Assembly (NCBI RefSeq): GCF_000515415.1
Contig: NZ_KI911783.1
Span: 6,993,831 to 7,057,830 of the forward strand
Source: Bradyrhizobium sp. WSM1417
Lineage (GTDB): Bacteria; Pseudomonadota; Alphaproteobacteria; Rhizobiales; Xanthobacteraceae
DNA: 64,000 bases
Direction: 5' to 3'
Shown: positions 53,589-61,611 of the stretch, in pieces
Layout of the letters: each line of letters opens with the position of its first letter
Numbering within the stretch: the first letter of the stretch is position 1
Program-made: the position numbers and the translations under genes
Notes under the pieces: generated by a model
Seen by the model: only the letters and a program-made list of their open reading frames with translations
Told to the model about the DNA's origin: nothing
Database searches by the model: none

Positions 53589-53755
53589 CCTGTGCTCCTC
53601 AATTCGTTGCAATCCTCCCGGACGTAATCGAGGTGCGCAGCGGTTCAAGCAAGGCATGCGCACACGCAAGCGAGACATGCGCGCATGCGTCAAATGATGA
53701 CGGCGCGTGACCGAAGGCCACACGCCGTAACCAGATCAATTCTTGTGAGGCCGGT

Positions 53756-54946
53756 TCAGCGCACGGTGACCGGAGCGGGCAGCGGCGGCACCACTGTCGG
53801 CTGGGTGCCTCCGACCGGGCCGGCCTGTGCGGCCATCGGAGCGGGGCCGGCAGCGCCGGGCACCGGCGCGGCGGATGCGGTCGCAGTTCCCGGCGGCGGA
53901 CCACCCGGCATCACGACCACGCGGGTGCCGACCTTGACACGATCGAACAGGTCGGAGACGTCCTCGTTCAGCATGCCGATGCAGCCGGAGGACACGAATT
54001 TGCCGATGGTCGAGGGCTGGTTGGTGCCGTGGATGCGGTAGACGGTCGAGCCGAGATACATCGCGCGGGCGCCGAGCGGATTGCCGGGACCGCCGGCCAT
54101 GAAGCGCGGCAGATAGGGCTGGCGCTCGATCATTTCCGTCGGTGGATGCCAATCCGGCCACTCGGCCTTGCGAGTGATCTTCTGCACGCCGGTCCAGGTG
54201 AAGCCGTCGCGGCCGACGCGGACGCCGTAGCGGATCGCACGGCCGTTGCCGAGCACGTAATAAAGGTAGGTATTCGGGGTATCGACGATGAGCGTTCCGG
54301 CCGGCTCCTTGGTTGCCAGCGAGACCTCCTGACGGCGCAGGTTCTGCGGCAGCTGCGCCGGAGCAGCGTCAGGCTGCTCCTCGGGCGGGAGCGAGGCGAT
54401 CGCCATCGGCCGGCCGTCGGCACCCACGGGCGGCTGCCCGGCCTGGACCGTTCCGGTCGCGCCGGAACCACCGACGGCCTCGGGCGGACGCAGGCCGTCA
54501 CTGCCGGGCGCCTGAGCCGGACGATCGGCGTAGATCACCGCGGGCGGGCCGCCAGGGCGGCCGTAGCGCGGATCGTCGGGCGACGTCACGGGCCCCTGCG
54601 GCGGCGCGGCCGAGTAGACGGGGGCGCCGGCGGGGCGGCCATAACGGGGATCATCGGGCGACATCACCGGACCCTGCGGCGGCGCGGCGGAATACACCGG
54701 GGGAGCGCTGGGCGGACGGCCGTAGCGCGGATCCGGGCCGGGCGGCGGCAGCACTGCCTGCGGCATCGAATCGTCTTCATCGTCCATAGCGTCGAAATTC
54801 GGCGCGCGGTCGCCGGGCCGATATTCGGCCGGCGCGCCATAGCTCGGCGCCTGCTGGACCGGATAGCTCTGGGCCTGTGCGAGCGAGGTTCCCGCCGCAG
54901 CGACTGTTGCGGCAGCGCATATCGTCAGAAAATGTTTGATCATCAT
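53756..54946 (-). CDS. L,D-transpeptidase (YkuD domain) with Pro/Tyr-rich repeats and Arg-to-Gly change
   Basis: The start is ATG 54946. The 396-residue product has a signal peptide ending near SLAQAQ. A linker follows containing about three tandem copies of a 26-residue unit (DDPRYGRPAGAPVYSAAPPQGPV). The YkuD domain spans about residues 225-345, with His306 (HGTN) and Cys322 in SSGCIGML. The residue after Cys-Ile, normally Arg (as in the paralogue at 11391), is Gly324. The paralogues share long identical stretches. The enzyme would act on peptidoglycan, but activity may be altered. Confidence 0.88.
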   Translation of the reverse strand: MMIKHFLTICAAATVAAAGTSLAQAQSYPVQQAPSYGAPAEYRPGDRAPNFDAMDDEDDSMPQAVLPPPGPDPRYGRPPSAPPVYSAAPPQGPVMSPDDPRYGRPAGAPVYSAAPPQGPVTSPDDPRYGRPGGPPAVIYADRPAQAPGSDGLRPPEAVGGSGATGTVQAGQPPVGADGRPMAIASLPPEEQPDAAPAQLPQNLRRQEVSLATKEPAGTLIVDTPNTYLYYVLGNGRAIRYGVRVGRDGFTWTGVQKITRKAEWPDWHPPTEMIERQPYLPRFMAGGPGNPLGARAMYLGSTVYRIHGTNQPSTIGKFVSSGCIGMLNEDVSDLFDRVKVGTRVVVMPGGPPPGTATASAAPVPGAAGPAPMAAQAGPVGGTQPTVVPPLPAPVTVR

Positions 54947-55311
54947 CGCTCTTGTATAGTCCCCGGGCCCCGTCCGGACCGTTAACGGCCAGATGACGGA
55001 AGATAGCGGCACATTCAAGACATTACAGGCGGATTTGTGCCTGATTTGCCGATTTGTGATCCGCAAGACTACCGTTGCCTGCTTGCATCACGGGGCGAAA
55101 ATCGGCCCACGCCCGAGATCGCCGGAGTCGCCGGCTCCGTTTTTTACGGAACGGCGCGGAATCGTTGCGGTATGTTCGAATCAGCCTGATTCGCCTCCGC
55201 TTTGAGCTTCGATCCCCGCGTGGCGAACGCGGCAGCAGTACCGTCACCGCGTTCAGATGGCTCATGGGCCCTGGCCACTTCGCCGCCGGGGCGGAAATTC
55301 GCAATCCCTCG

Positions 55312-56100
55312 ATGCTTCCCGGCTTTCGCTTCCTGTTTGCCGCGATCCTGCTGTCAGCCTCCATCCTGGTATTCGGCCTGGGCGCCGCCGCGCTGCTGCG
55401 GGCGAGCCACGAGCAGTATGTCAGCAACCCCTCCTGGCGGAATGGTCCGCAGGAGCAGGTGTTTGCACAAGCTCCCGAACCGGCCCAGCCGGTGCTCGCG
55501 GTCCTGCGCGCCGAGCCGGAAGCAGCCACCGATCCGACGCCGTCGCTGCGCGATCAAGTCCCGACCATCGCACTGCCGATGAGCGAGCCTGAACCTGTCG
55601 TCGCGCTGACGACCGAGACCGACGGTCAGCCGCAGGTCGTTGCAGCTTCGGCTGACCTCCCGGCCGAACCGGCCAATGCGGAGACCAAGGCCGAGACGAC
55701 GACGGACGCCGCCGCGCCCGCCTCGAGCAACACGCTTACTCCGGCCGACGCCAGCGCATCCATCGCCGAGGCCAAGCCGGTTTCGATCGCTCTCACGAGC
55801 AAACCAGCACCTGCCGCCCCCAGCGGAGCCTCGGCTTCGTCCACGTTCGACATGGCGAGCGCGAAGTTCGCAGCATTGAACGACCTGGCGACCACGGCCT
55901 GGAAGGATCCGCCGGCGAAGGCCAAGGCCGACTCTAAGGCCGACAGCAATTCGCCAGAGAGCAAGGCGACCAAGCCGCGGGCGCATCGCGTGAAGAAGCG
56001 CCGCCGCATTGTCCGGCGTCCGCCGCCGCCGGTTCAGCAACTCGATCCGTTCGGACAACCGCAACCCACGCTCGCCGCAACGACGACCCGAGCGCGTTGA
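55312..56100 (+). CDS. Single-pass membrane protein with Ala/Pro-rich exported domain
   Basis: The start is uncertain: ATG 55312 begins a clear membrane helix (FLFAAILLSASILVFGLGAAALL), and ATG 55264 is an in-frame alternative. The 262-residue product continues with a long Ala/Pro/Thr/Glu-rich region of low complexity, a short more conserved segment (FDMASAKFAALNDLATTAWKDPPAKAK) and a basic C-terminus (HRVKKRRRIVRRPP). The shape recalls envelope-spanning or cell-division accessory proteins, but no family is recognised. The 365 bases upstream (54947-55311) show no other gene. Confidence 0.65.
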   Translation: MLPGFRFLFAAILLSASILVFGLGAAALLRASHEQYVSNPSWRNGPQEQVFAQAPEPAQPVLAVLRAEPEAATDPTPSLRDQVPTIALPMSEPEPVVALTTETDGQPQVVAASADLPAEPANAETKAETTTDAAAPASSNTLTPADASASIAEAKPVSIALTSKPAPAAPSGASASSTFDMASAKFAALNDLATTAWKDPPAKAKADSKADSNSPESKATKPRAHRVKKRRRIVRRPPPPVQQLDPFGQPQPTLAATTTRAR

Positions 56101-56252
56101 CCCCTCTTCACCTCGCCCCGCTCGCGGGGAGAGGTCGGGATTCGCGCGCAGCGCGGATTCCGGGTGAGGGGGTACAGGTCATTCGATAATCTGATGGTGC
56201 GGAGAGAGGCCCCTCACCCCAACCCTCTCCCCGCAAGGGCGGGGCGAGGGGG
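56101..56252. repeat. Intergenic repeat, family C (two hairpins)
   Basis: CCTCGCCCCGCTCGCGGGGAGAGG and CCCTCACCCC...CTCTCCCCGCAAGGGCGGGGCGAGGGGG flank GATTCGCG. It lies between the convergent membrane protein and sulfurtransferase genes. Confidence 0.75.
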
Positions 56253-56281
56253 CACACCATCAGCGAGGCACAGCGAGTGCG

Positions 56282-57145
56282 CTAGCCTCCCGCCCGCCCC
56301 GTCGCGATCGGCGGTCCCTTTTCCTGACCCCATTCCGACCACGAGCCGTCATAGAGCGCGGTGTCGGTGATGCCGAGGCGATAGAGCGCCAGCGTCAGCA
56401 CGCCGGCAGAGACCCCGGAGCCGCAGCTCGTCACAATCGGCGCATCGAGCTTGACGCCGGCGTTCGCGAAAGCAGCGCGGAGATCATCGAGCGGCTTCAT
56501 CGTGCCGGTCGCGGCGTCGAACAGGAGATTGTAGGGCACGTTGCGCGCGCCCGGGATATGGCCGGAGCGGATGCCCGCGCGCGGCTCCGGCGCCCGGCCC
56601 TCGAACCGGTCGGCGGCGCGCGCGTCGATCACCTGCTCGGCCTGGCTTTCGACGTTGGCGATCAATTGCTGCATGCTGCGCACGCGCTTTGAATCGTAGC
56701 TCGCCTTGAATGTCGCCGGCTTCGGCTTCGCCTCGCCGCTCTCGACCGGACGCCCCTCGGCGCGCCACTTCTTCAGGCCGCCATTGAGGATGCGCACATT
56801 GCCGTGGCCGAAAGCCAGGAACATCCACCACGCGCGGGGAGCAGCGACCCAGCCGCCGGCATCGTAGATCACGACGGTGTCGGCATTGGAGATGCCGAGA
56901 TGACCGACGTCGCGGCCGAACTGCTCGGCGCTCGGATACATGTGCGGCAGCGGGTTGGAATGGTCCGAGACCGCGTCGACGTCGAAGAACACCGCGCCCG
57001 GCAGATGGGCGGCGAGGTAATCGTCCTTCGGCAGCGGCAGCACGCCCGGCAGCTTGAAGCTGGCGTCGAGCACCTTGACGTTGGCATCGTTGGTGTGGGC
57101 GGCGAGCCATTCGGTGGAGACGAGGGGATCGGTGGGGGTGGTCAT
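56282..57145 (-). CDS. sseA: 3-mercaptopyruvate / thiosulfate sulfurtransferase
   Basis: The start is ATG 57145. The 287-residue product has two rhodanese domains: the non-catalytic N-terminal one (VKVLDASFKLPG, HLPGAVFFDVDAVSD, VVIYDAGGW) and the C-terminal catalytic one with the active Cys in TSCGSGVSAGVL. The CGSGVSA loop matches the mercaptopyruvate type. It transfers sulfur to cyanide or thiols. It lies on the same strand as, and downstream of, a single-domain rhodanese gene. Confidence 0.93.
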   Translation of the reverse strand: MTTPTDPLVSTEWLAAHTNDANVKVLDASFKLPGVLPLPKDDYLAAHLPGAVFFDVDAVSDHSNPLPHMYPSAEQFGRDVGHLGISNADTVVIYDAGGWVAAPRAWWMFLAFGHGNVRILNGGLKKWRAEGRPVESGEAKPKPATFKASYDSKRVRSMQQLIANVESQAEQVIDARAADRFEGRAPEPRAGIRSGHIPGARNVPYNLLFDAATGTMKPLDDLRAAFANAGVKLDAPIVTSCGSGVSAGVLTLALYRLGITDTALYDGSWSEWGQEKGPPIATGRAGG

Positions 57146-57218
57146 TGGCTTTTCCTTGCAGTCATTACGGTGCGCGCGCAGCGCGAGAGAGGTTGATACG
57201 GCGCGCGGCAAATTCCGC

Positions 57219-57340
57219 TGTCATCGCCCGGCCAGTGCGCAATTGCGCACCAGGACCGGGCGATCCAGTACGCCGAGACGATTGTGCTTCAACCGAGAGC
57301 CCGCGGCGTACTGGATTCCCCGCTTTCGCGGGGAATGACG
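57219..57340. repeat. Intergenic repeat, family D
   Basis: TGTCATCGCCCGGCC...GGGCGATCCAGTACGCC and inverted GGCGTACTGGATTCCCCGC...GGGGAATGACG lie between the two sulfurtransferase genes. Confidence 0.8.
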
Positions 57341-57359
57341 AGTGGAGAGAGCGAGGCCC

Positions 57360-57773
57360 TCACCCCTTCTTCTTCGGCTCCCACTGCTCGACCGGGCCGC
57401 CGGCATCGCGCCAGGCGGCATAGCCGCCAGCGATGTGGGCGACGGGCTTGAGGCCCATGTCCTGCGCGGTCTTGGCGGCGAGGGCGGAGCGCAAGCCGCC
57501 GGCGCAATGGAAGACGAACTTCTTTTCCTCCTGGAACACCGGCTTCGCATAAGGGCTCTGCGGATCGATCCAGAATTCGAGCATGCCGCGGGTGCAGGCG
57601 AACGCGCCGGGGATGCGGCCGTCGCGCTCGATCTCGCGGGGATCGCGGATATCGACGATGACGACGTCGCCGCTCTTGGAGATCTCGATGGCGTCCTTGG
57701 CGGTGAGCGTCTCGATCTCGGCATTGGCCTCGTCGATCAGCGCCTTGATGCCGCGGGTGATGGTCTGGGGCAC
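57360..57773 (-). CDS. Single-domain rhodanese
   Basis: The start is GTG 57773, with GGGAGA upstream. The 137-residue protein has a rhodanese fold: the entry AKDAIEISKSGDVVIVDIRDPREIERDGRIPGA, and the active-site loop with Cys in FHCAGGLRSALAA, then GLKPVAHIAGGYAAWRDAGGPVE. It transfers sulfane sulfur or acts in redox. It follows the VWA-protein gene (57830-59005) after 56 bases on the same strand. Confidence 0.9.
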   Translation of the reverse strand: MPQTITRGIKALIDEANAEIETLTAKDAIEISKSGDVVIVDIRDPREIERDGRIPGAFACTRGMLEFWIDPQSPYAKPVFQEEKKFVFHCAGGLRSALAAKTAQDMGLKPVAHIAGGYAAWRDAGGPVEQWEPKKKG

Positions 57774-57829
57774 GTGGTTCTCCCTCTTGTCGACTGTTGC
57801 GCGACGGTCCGCATCGACGGCACGTGCAA

Positions 57830-59005
57830 TCAGTGCGTCAATTCCTTCATCGCACCCTCGAGCCCCTCGATCGTGATCGGGTACATGCGGTTGGCGAAGA
57901 TGCGTTTGATGATGGTGGTGGATTCCGAATAGTCCCAGTGCTTCTGCTGCACAGGGTTGAGCCACACCGAATGCGGATAGGTGCGGATGATGCGATCGAG
58001 CCAGACCGAGCCGGGCTCCTCGTTGACGTGCTCGACCGAGCCGCCGGGTACCATGATCTCGTAGGGCGACATAGAGGCGTCGCCGACGAACACGATCTTG
58101 TAGTCGTGCGGGTATTTGTGCAGCACGTCCCAGGTCGGCGTGCGGTCGGTGAAGCGGCGCTTGTTCTGCTTCCACACGCCTTCATAGAGGCAGTTGTGGA
58201 AGTAGAAATACTCCATGTGCTTGAACTCGCTCTTCGCCGCCGAGAACAACTCCTCGACCTGCTCGATATGCGCGTCCATCGAGCCGCCGATGTCGAAGAA
58301 CACCAGCAGCTTCACCGCGTTGCGCCGCTCGGGCCGCATGTGCACGTCGAGATAGCCGTGATTGGCGGTCTCGCGGATGGTGGTGTCGAGATCGAGCTCG
58401 TCGGGCGCGCCGGTGCGCGCGAATTTGCGCAGGCGGCGCAATGCCACCTTGATGTTGCGGATGCCGAGCTCGACATTGCCGTCGAGATCCTTGAACTCGC
58501 GCTTGTCCCACACCTTGACGGCGCGGTTGTTGCGGTTCTTGTCCTGCCCGATGCGGATGCCTTCGGGATTGTAGCCATGGGCGCCGAACGGCGAGGTGCC
58601 GGCGGTGCCGATCCACTTCGAGCCGCCCTGATGGCGCCCCTTCTGCTCCTCGAGGCGCTTCTTCAGCGTCTCCATGAGCTTGTCCCAGCCCATGGCCTCG
58701 ATCTGCTTCTTCTCTTCGTCGGTCAGGTATTTCTCGGCCAGCTTCTTCAGCCACTCCTCGGGGATCTCGGCCCCCTCCATGGCGTCGAGCAGGCTTTCCA
58801 GCCCCTTGAAGACGGTGCCGAAGACGCGGTCGAACTTGTCGAGGTTGCGCTCGTCCTTCACCAGCGAGGTGCGCGAGAGATAGTAGAAATTCTCGACCGA
58901 GTAGTCCGCGAGGTCGGCGTCGAGCGCCTCCATCAGCGTGAGGTATTCGCGCAGCGTCACGGGGACCTGCGCGTCGCGCAGAGAAGTGAAGAATTGCAGG
59001 AACAT
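57830..59005 (-). CDS. VWA-domain protein, CoxE-like
   Basis: The start is ATG 59005. The 391-residue product has an N-terminal helical region (VTLREYLTLMEALDADLADYSVENFYYLSRTSLVKDERNLDKFDRVF) and a middle part (GTSPFGAHGYNPEGIRIG). A C-terminal von Willebrand A domain has a complete MIDAS motif DIGGSMD and LVFFDIGGSMDAHIEQVEELFSAAK. CoxE-like proteins act with a MoxR ATPase to insert or activate metal cofactors. Its likely partner is the divergent MoxR gene at 59480, instead of the usual same-strand operon. Confidence 0.9.
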   Translation of the reverse strand: MFLQFFTSLRDAQVPVTLREYLTLMEALDADLADYSVENFYYLSRTSLVKDERNLDKFDRVFGTVFKGLESLLDAMEGAEIPEEWLKKLAEKYLTDEEKKQIEAMGWDKLMETLKKRLEEQKGRHQGGSKWIGTAGTSPFGAHGYNPEGIRIGQDKNRNNRAVKVWDKREFKDLDGNVELGIRNIKVALRRLRKFARTGAPDELDLDTTIRETANHGYLDVHMRPERRNAVKLLVFFDIGGSMDAHIEQVEELFSAAKSEFKHMEYFYFHNCLYEGVWKQNKRRFTDRTPTWDVLHKYPHDYKIVFVGDASMSPYEIMVPGGSVEHVNEEPGSVWLDRIIRTYPHSVWLNPVQQKHWDYSESTTIIKRIFANRMYPITIEGLEGAMKELTH

Positions 59006-59128
59006 GGGTGACAGATTGCCCGTCGGGGGGCGAACGTCAAGGGGCGGAGGCCACTGCTCTGCGCTGGACCGGGAGGCTTTTTGCTCTAGAATTGGCGGTC
59101 TCACGGGGTTGTTTTGGGGACGTTTGCA

Positions 59129-59374
59129 ATGGGAATTCTCGCAGCGCTCATCATTGGCGCGATCGCAGGCTGGCTTGCCGGCAAGATTGTCCATGGGGCG
59201 GGATTTGGGCTGATCGGCAACATCGTCGTCGGCATCATCGGTGCGCTCGTGGCGAGCTGGGTTCTGCCTCAGCTGCATATCCAGCTCGCAACCGGCACGG
59301 TCGGGGCCATCGTGGATGCGACCATCGGCGCGGTGATTGTGCTCGTCATCCTTTCGCTGATAAAACGGGTCTGA
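59129..59374 (+). CDS. GlsB/YeaQ/YmgE family small membrane protein
   Basis: The start is ATG 59129, with GGGGA upstream. The 81-residue product has three membrane helices with the family Gly-rich pattern: LIIGAIAGWLAGKIVHGAGFGLIGNIVVGIIGALVASWV. Members are called transglycosylase-associated proteins or stress-response membrane proteins and are often stress-induced. It lies between the VWA and MoxR genes. Confidence 0.9.
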   Translation: MGILAALIIGAIAGWLAGKIVHGAGFGLIGNIVVGIIGALVASWVLPQLHIQLATGTVGAIVDATIGAVIVLVILSLIKRV

Positions 59375-59479
59375 AAGCCTGACTGAACCAGGAACGGCCG
59401 CCACGCGCGGCCGTTCCGTTTGTTGGACCAGGGTCATGAAACTGGCAATTCCTGGGACGACGACCAACAAGGACGCACG

Positions 59480-60322
59480 ATGAAATTTACCGGCACCAAG
59501 GACTATGTTGCGACCGACGATCTGAAGGTCGCGGTCAACGCCTCGATCGTGCTGGAGCGCCCGCTGCTCATCAAGGGCGAGCCCGGCACCGGCAAGACGG
59601 TGCTGGCGGAGGAAGTGGCGAAGGCGCTGAACGCCCCGCTTCTGACCTGGCACATCAAGTCCACCACCAAGGCGCAGCAGGGCCTCTACGAATACGATGC
59701 GGTGTCGCGCCTGCGCGACAGCCAGCTCGGCGATGCGCGCGTGTCCGACATCAAGAACTACATCAAGCGCGGCAAGCTGTGGGATGCCTTCACCGCCGAG
59801 CAGCGCCCGGTGCTGCTGATCGACGAGATCGACAAGGCCGACATCGAATTCCCGAACGATCTTTTGCTCGAGCTTGACCGCATGGAATTCCATGTCTACG
59901 AGACCGGCGAGACGATCAAGGCCAAGCAGCGCCCGATCATGATGATTACCTCCAATAACGAGAAGGAGCTGCCGGACGCGTTCCTGCGCCGCTGCTTCTT
60001 CCACTACATCAAATTCCCCGACGCCGACACCATGACCCGGATCGTGGACGTCCACTTCCCCGGCATCAAAAAGCGGCTGGTCGAGGAAGCCTTGCGCATC
60101 TTCTTCGAGGTCCGCGAAGTGCCCGGCCTGAAGAAGAAGCCGTCGACCTCGGAGCTGCTCGACTGGCTCAAGCTGCTGCTCAACGAAGACATGAGCGTCG
60201 AGCAGTTGCGCGAGCGCGATCCGCGCAAGCTGATTCCGCCGCTGCACGGCGCGCTGCTCAAGAACGAGCAGGACATGCATCTGTTCGAGCGATTGGCGTT
60301 CCTGAGCAGAAGGGAAGTTTAG
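59480..60322 (+). CDS. MoxR-type AAA+ ATPase
   Basis: The start is ATG 59480 (AAGGA upstream). The 280-residue protein has Walker A GEPGTGKTVLAEE, Walker B VLLIDEIDKAD, sensor 1 MITSNNEKELPDAFLRRCFFHYIKFPD with Arg fingers, and the C-terminal lid domain. MoxR ATPases act with VWA-domain partners to remodel or load cofactors onto enzymes. The VWA gene at 57830 lies divergently nearby. Confidence 0.92.
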   Translation: MKFTGTKDYVATDDLKVAVNASIVLERPLLIKGEPGTGKTVLAEEVAKALNAPLLTWHIKSTTKAQQGLYEYDAVSRLRDSQLGDARVSDIKNYIKRGKLWDAFTAEQRPVLLIDEIDKADIEFPNDLLLELDRMEFHVYETGETIKAKQRPIMMITSNNEKELPDAFLRRCFFHYIKFPDADTMTRIVDVHFPGIKKRLVEEALRIFFEVREVPGLKKKPSTSELLDWLKLLLNEDMSVEQLRERDPRKLIPPLHGALLKNEQDMHLFERLAFLSRREV

Positions 60323-60370
60323 GCGCAAACTGTCTCGCAATAGCGATCCGCTGTTTGCTTCAGTCTCCGG

Positions 60371-60472
60371 TGTCATTCCCCGCGCAAGCGGGGAATCCAG
60401 TACGCCGCGGCCTCTCGGTTCAATCACAACCGCCTCTGGAATACTGGATCGCCCGCCTTCGCGGGCGATGAC
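60371..60472. repeat. Intergenic repeat, family D
   Basis: TGTCATTCCCCGCGC...CGGGGAATCCAGTACGCCG and the inverted GGAATACTGGATCGCCCGC...GCGGGCGATGACC follow the MoxR gene. Confidence 0.8.
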
Positions 60473-60519
60473 CGCGAGTGCGTGGTCAGACACGCCTACG
60501 CATCCTCGCGGCGCATTTC

Positions 60520-61095
60520 GCCCGAGCTATGCTCTCTCCATCGCGCCCGTAAACAAAGAGGGCGCAGGGAAGGCCGGGTGCCGGCTGGCACCCACGGTCC
60601 GCTGTGCGCATGTAGCGCAAAAGGACTGCACAGCGGCATACAGGTGTAGCCCAACACACGGCCTTCCCTGCGCAGTGGTCGGACGGCTTATGCCGTGCTC
60701 TCCCGGGAGCCGAACTTTCCTTCTGGCCTCCCTCGCCCCGCGAATTGACGATGCCGTCCGCCCGGTTGGGCTCGCGCACATCTCCGCAAAGGCTTGACCG
60801 TAGCAACGACGGCCAGGACCACACGGTTGCCGTACGCAGCTCATCCGGCTTCGCCAAGAGGCTTCGCCGGACTTCGGCGCCGCTCGTCCGCACGAAGCCT
60901 CGGGCTCACAGGGACTACCCGCCCTGCCCACGCCTCTCGCGCACGACGCTGCCGCGTCCACCGCAACCCGGCCCGCGTTTCGAACGACTCGCGAACCGCC
61001 CCTCTTCCGTAGGCCGGGCTGTTTCGACTTATGCCGCAATTCCGAATTTCGGTAAAGCGAAATATTTTTGCGGAAAGGGATTGACGGGGTGTTTC
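60520..61095. repeat. Degenerate long dispersed element with spurious ORFs
   Basis: This stretch encodes, in one frame, the phrase APVNKEGAGKAGCRLAPTVRC and, further on, YAAIPNFGKAKYFCGKGLTG. Near-identical phrases are, to my recollection, found as false hypothetical proteins in many Bradyrhizobium and Rhodopseudomonas genomes. Both strands show several overlapping open frames of biased composition, none with a convincing start, which is what a dispersed non-coding repeat gives. The copy lacks transposase sequence or clear terminal repeats. I do not call a gene here. Confidence 0.6.
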
Positions 61096-61200
61096 GCCTA
61101 GGCGGGCCGGGCTGCCGTTCGAACGCAGATAAATTTTCGTGAGAGGAGGATGGCTCCGTGTGCTCGAGAGGACGTCATCCACATGCGCCTGTAGCTGGTT

Positions 61201-61518
61201 CTACCTGGCAGGCGGGCCTTCGGCCCAGCTGAGGAAAATAGAAATCACTTCACGTAGTCGATGAGGAGGGCAATAGCCGACAAATTGCCGATCCTTGACC
61301 TCCCAGTAAAGGAAGTCCGCATGGTCGTCATTCTGCCCCTCTTGAACCTTCTCAAAGCTGCGACCAAGGAGATAAGTGTCGGTTAGGTCGACCTTGAAGG
61401 ACCAACCAGGGTTATCGAGGGTGTCGATTTTTACGCCGTAGGTATGCTCCCAATCCTCATTGCATTGAGCCGCGTACCAGCGCTCCAGTCGTTCAAGCAC
61501 GTTGCCTGCGTCCCGCAT
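61201..61518 (-). CDS. Imm53 family immunity protein (orphan)
   Basis: The 105-residue product matches the Imm53 immunity family of polymorphic toxin systems: LERLERWYAAQCNEDWEHTYGVKIDTLDNPGWSFKVDL, then DFLYWEVKDRQFVGYCPPHRL and a C-terminal LSWAEG. Immunity proteins bind and neutralise a cognate toxin. No toxin gene is adjacent, so this may be an orphan that protects against other strains. The gene sits next to the dispersed repeat element, and its GC content is lower than the window average. Confidence 0.8.
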   Translation of the reverse strand: MRDAGNVLERLERWYAAQCNEDWEHTYGVKIDTLDNPGWSFKVDLTDTYLLGRSFEKVQEGQNDDHADFLYWEVKDRQFVGYCPPHRLREVISIFLSWAEGPPAR

Positions 61519-61611
61519 CGGATTTCTATCCGTTGGCTGATGAACTCGTAGGGTTAGTTAGGCGAAGGCGGCGCGAAGCGCAGTCCGCCAACGTAACCCG
61601 CCTTCCGCACC

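Noticed and set aside
59006..60493. N-terminal extension of the VWA gene reaching across the MoxR gene
   Set aside because: This part is antisense to MoxR; the VWA protein starts naturally at ATG 59005.
60468..61101. Several hypothetical genes on both strands
   Set aside because: All lie inside the degenerate dispersed repeat and look like false ORFs.
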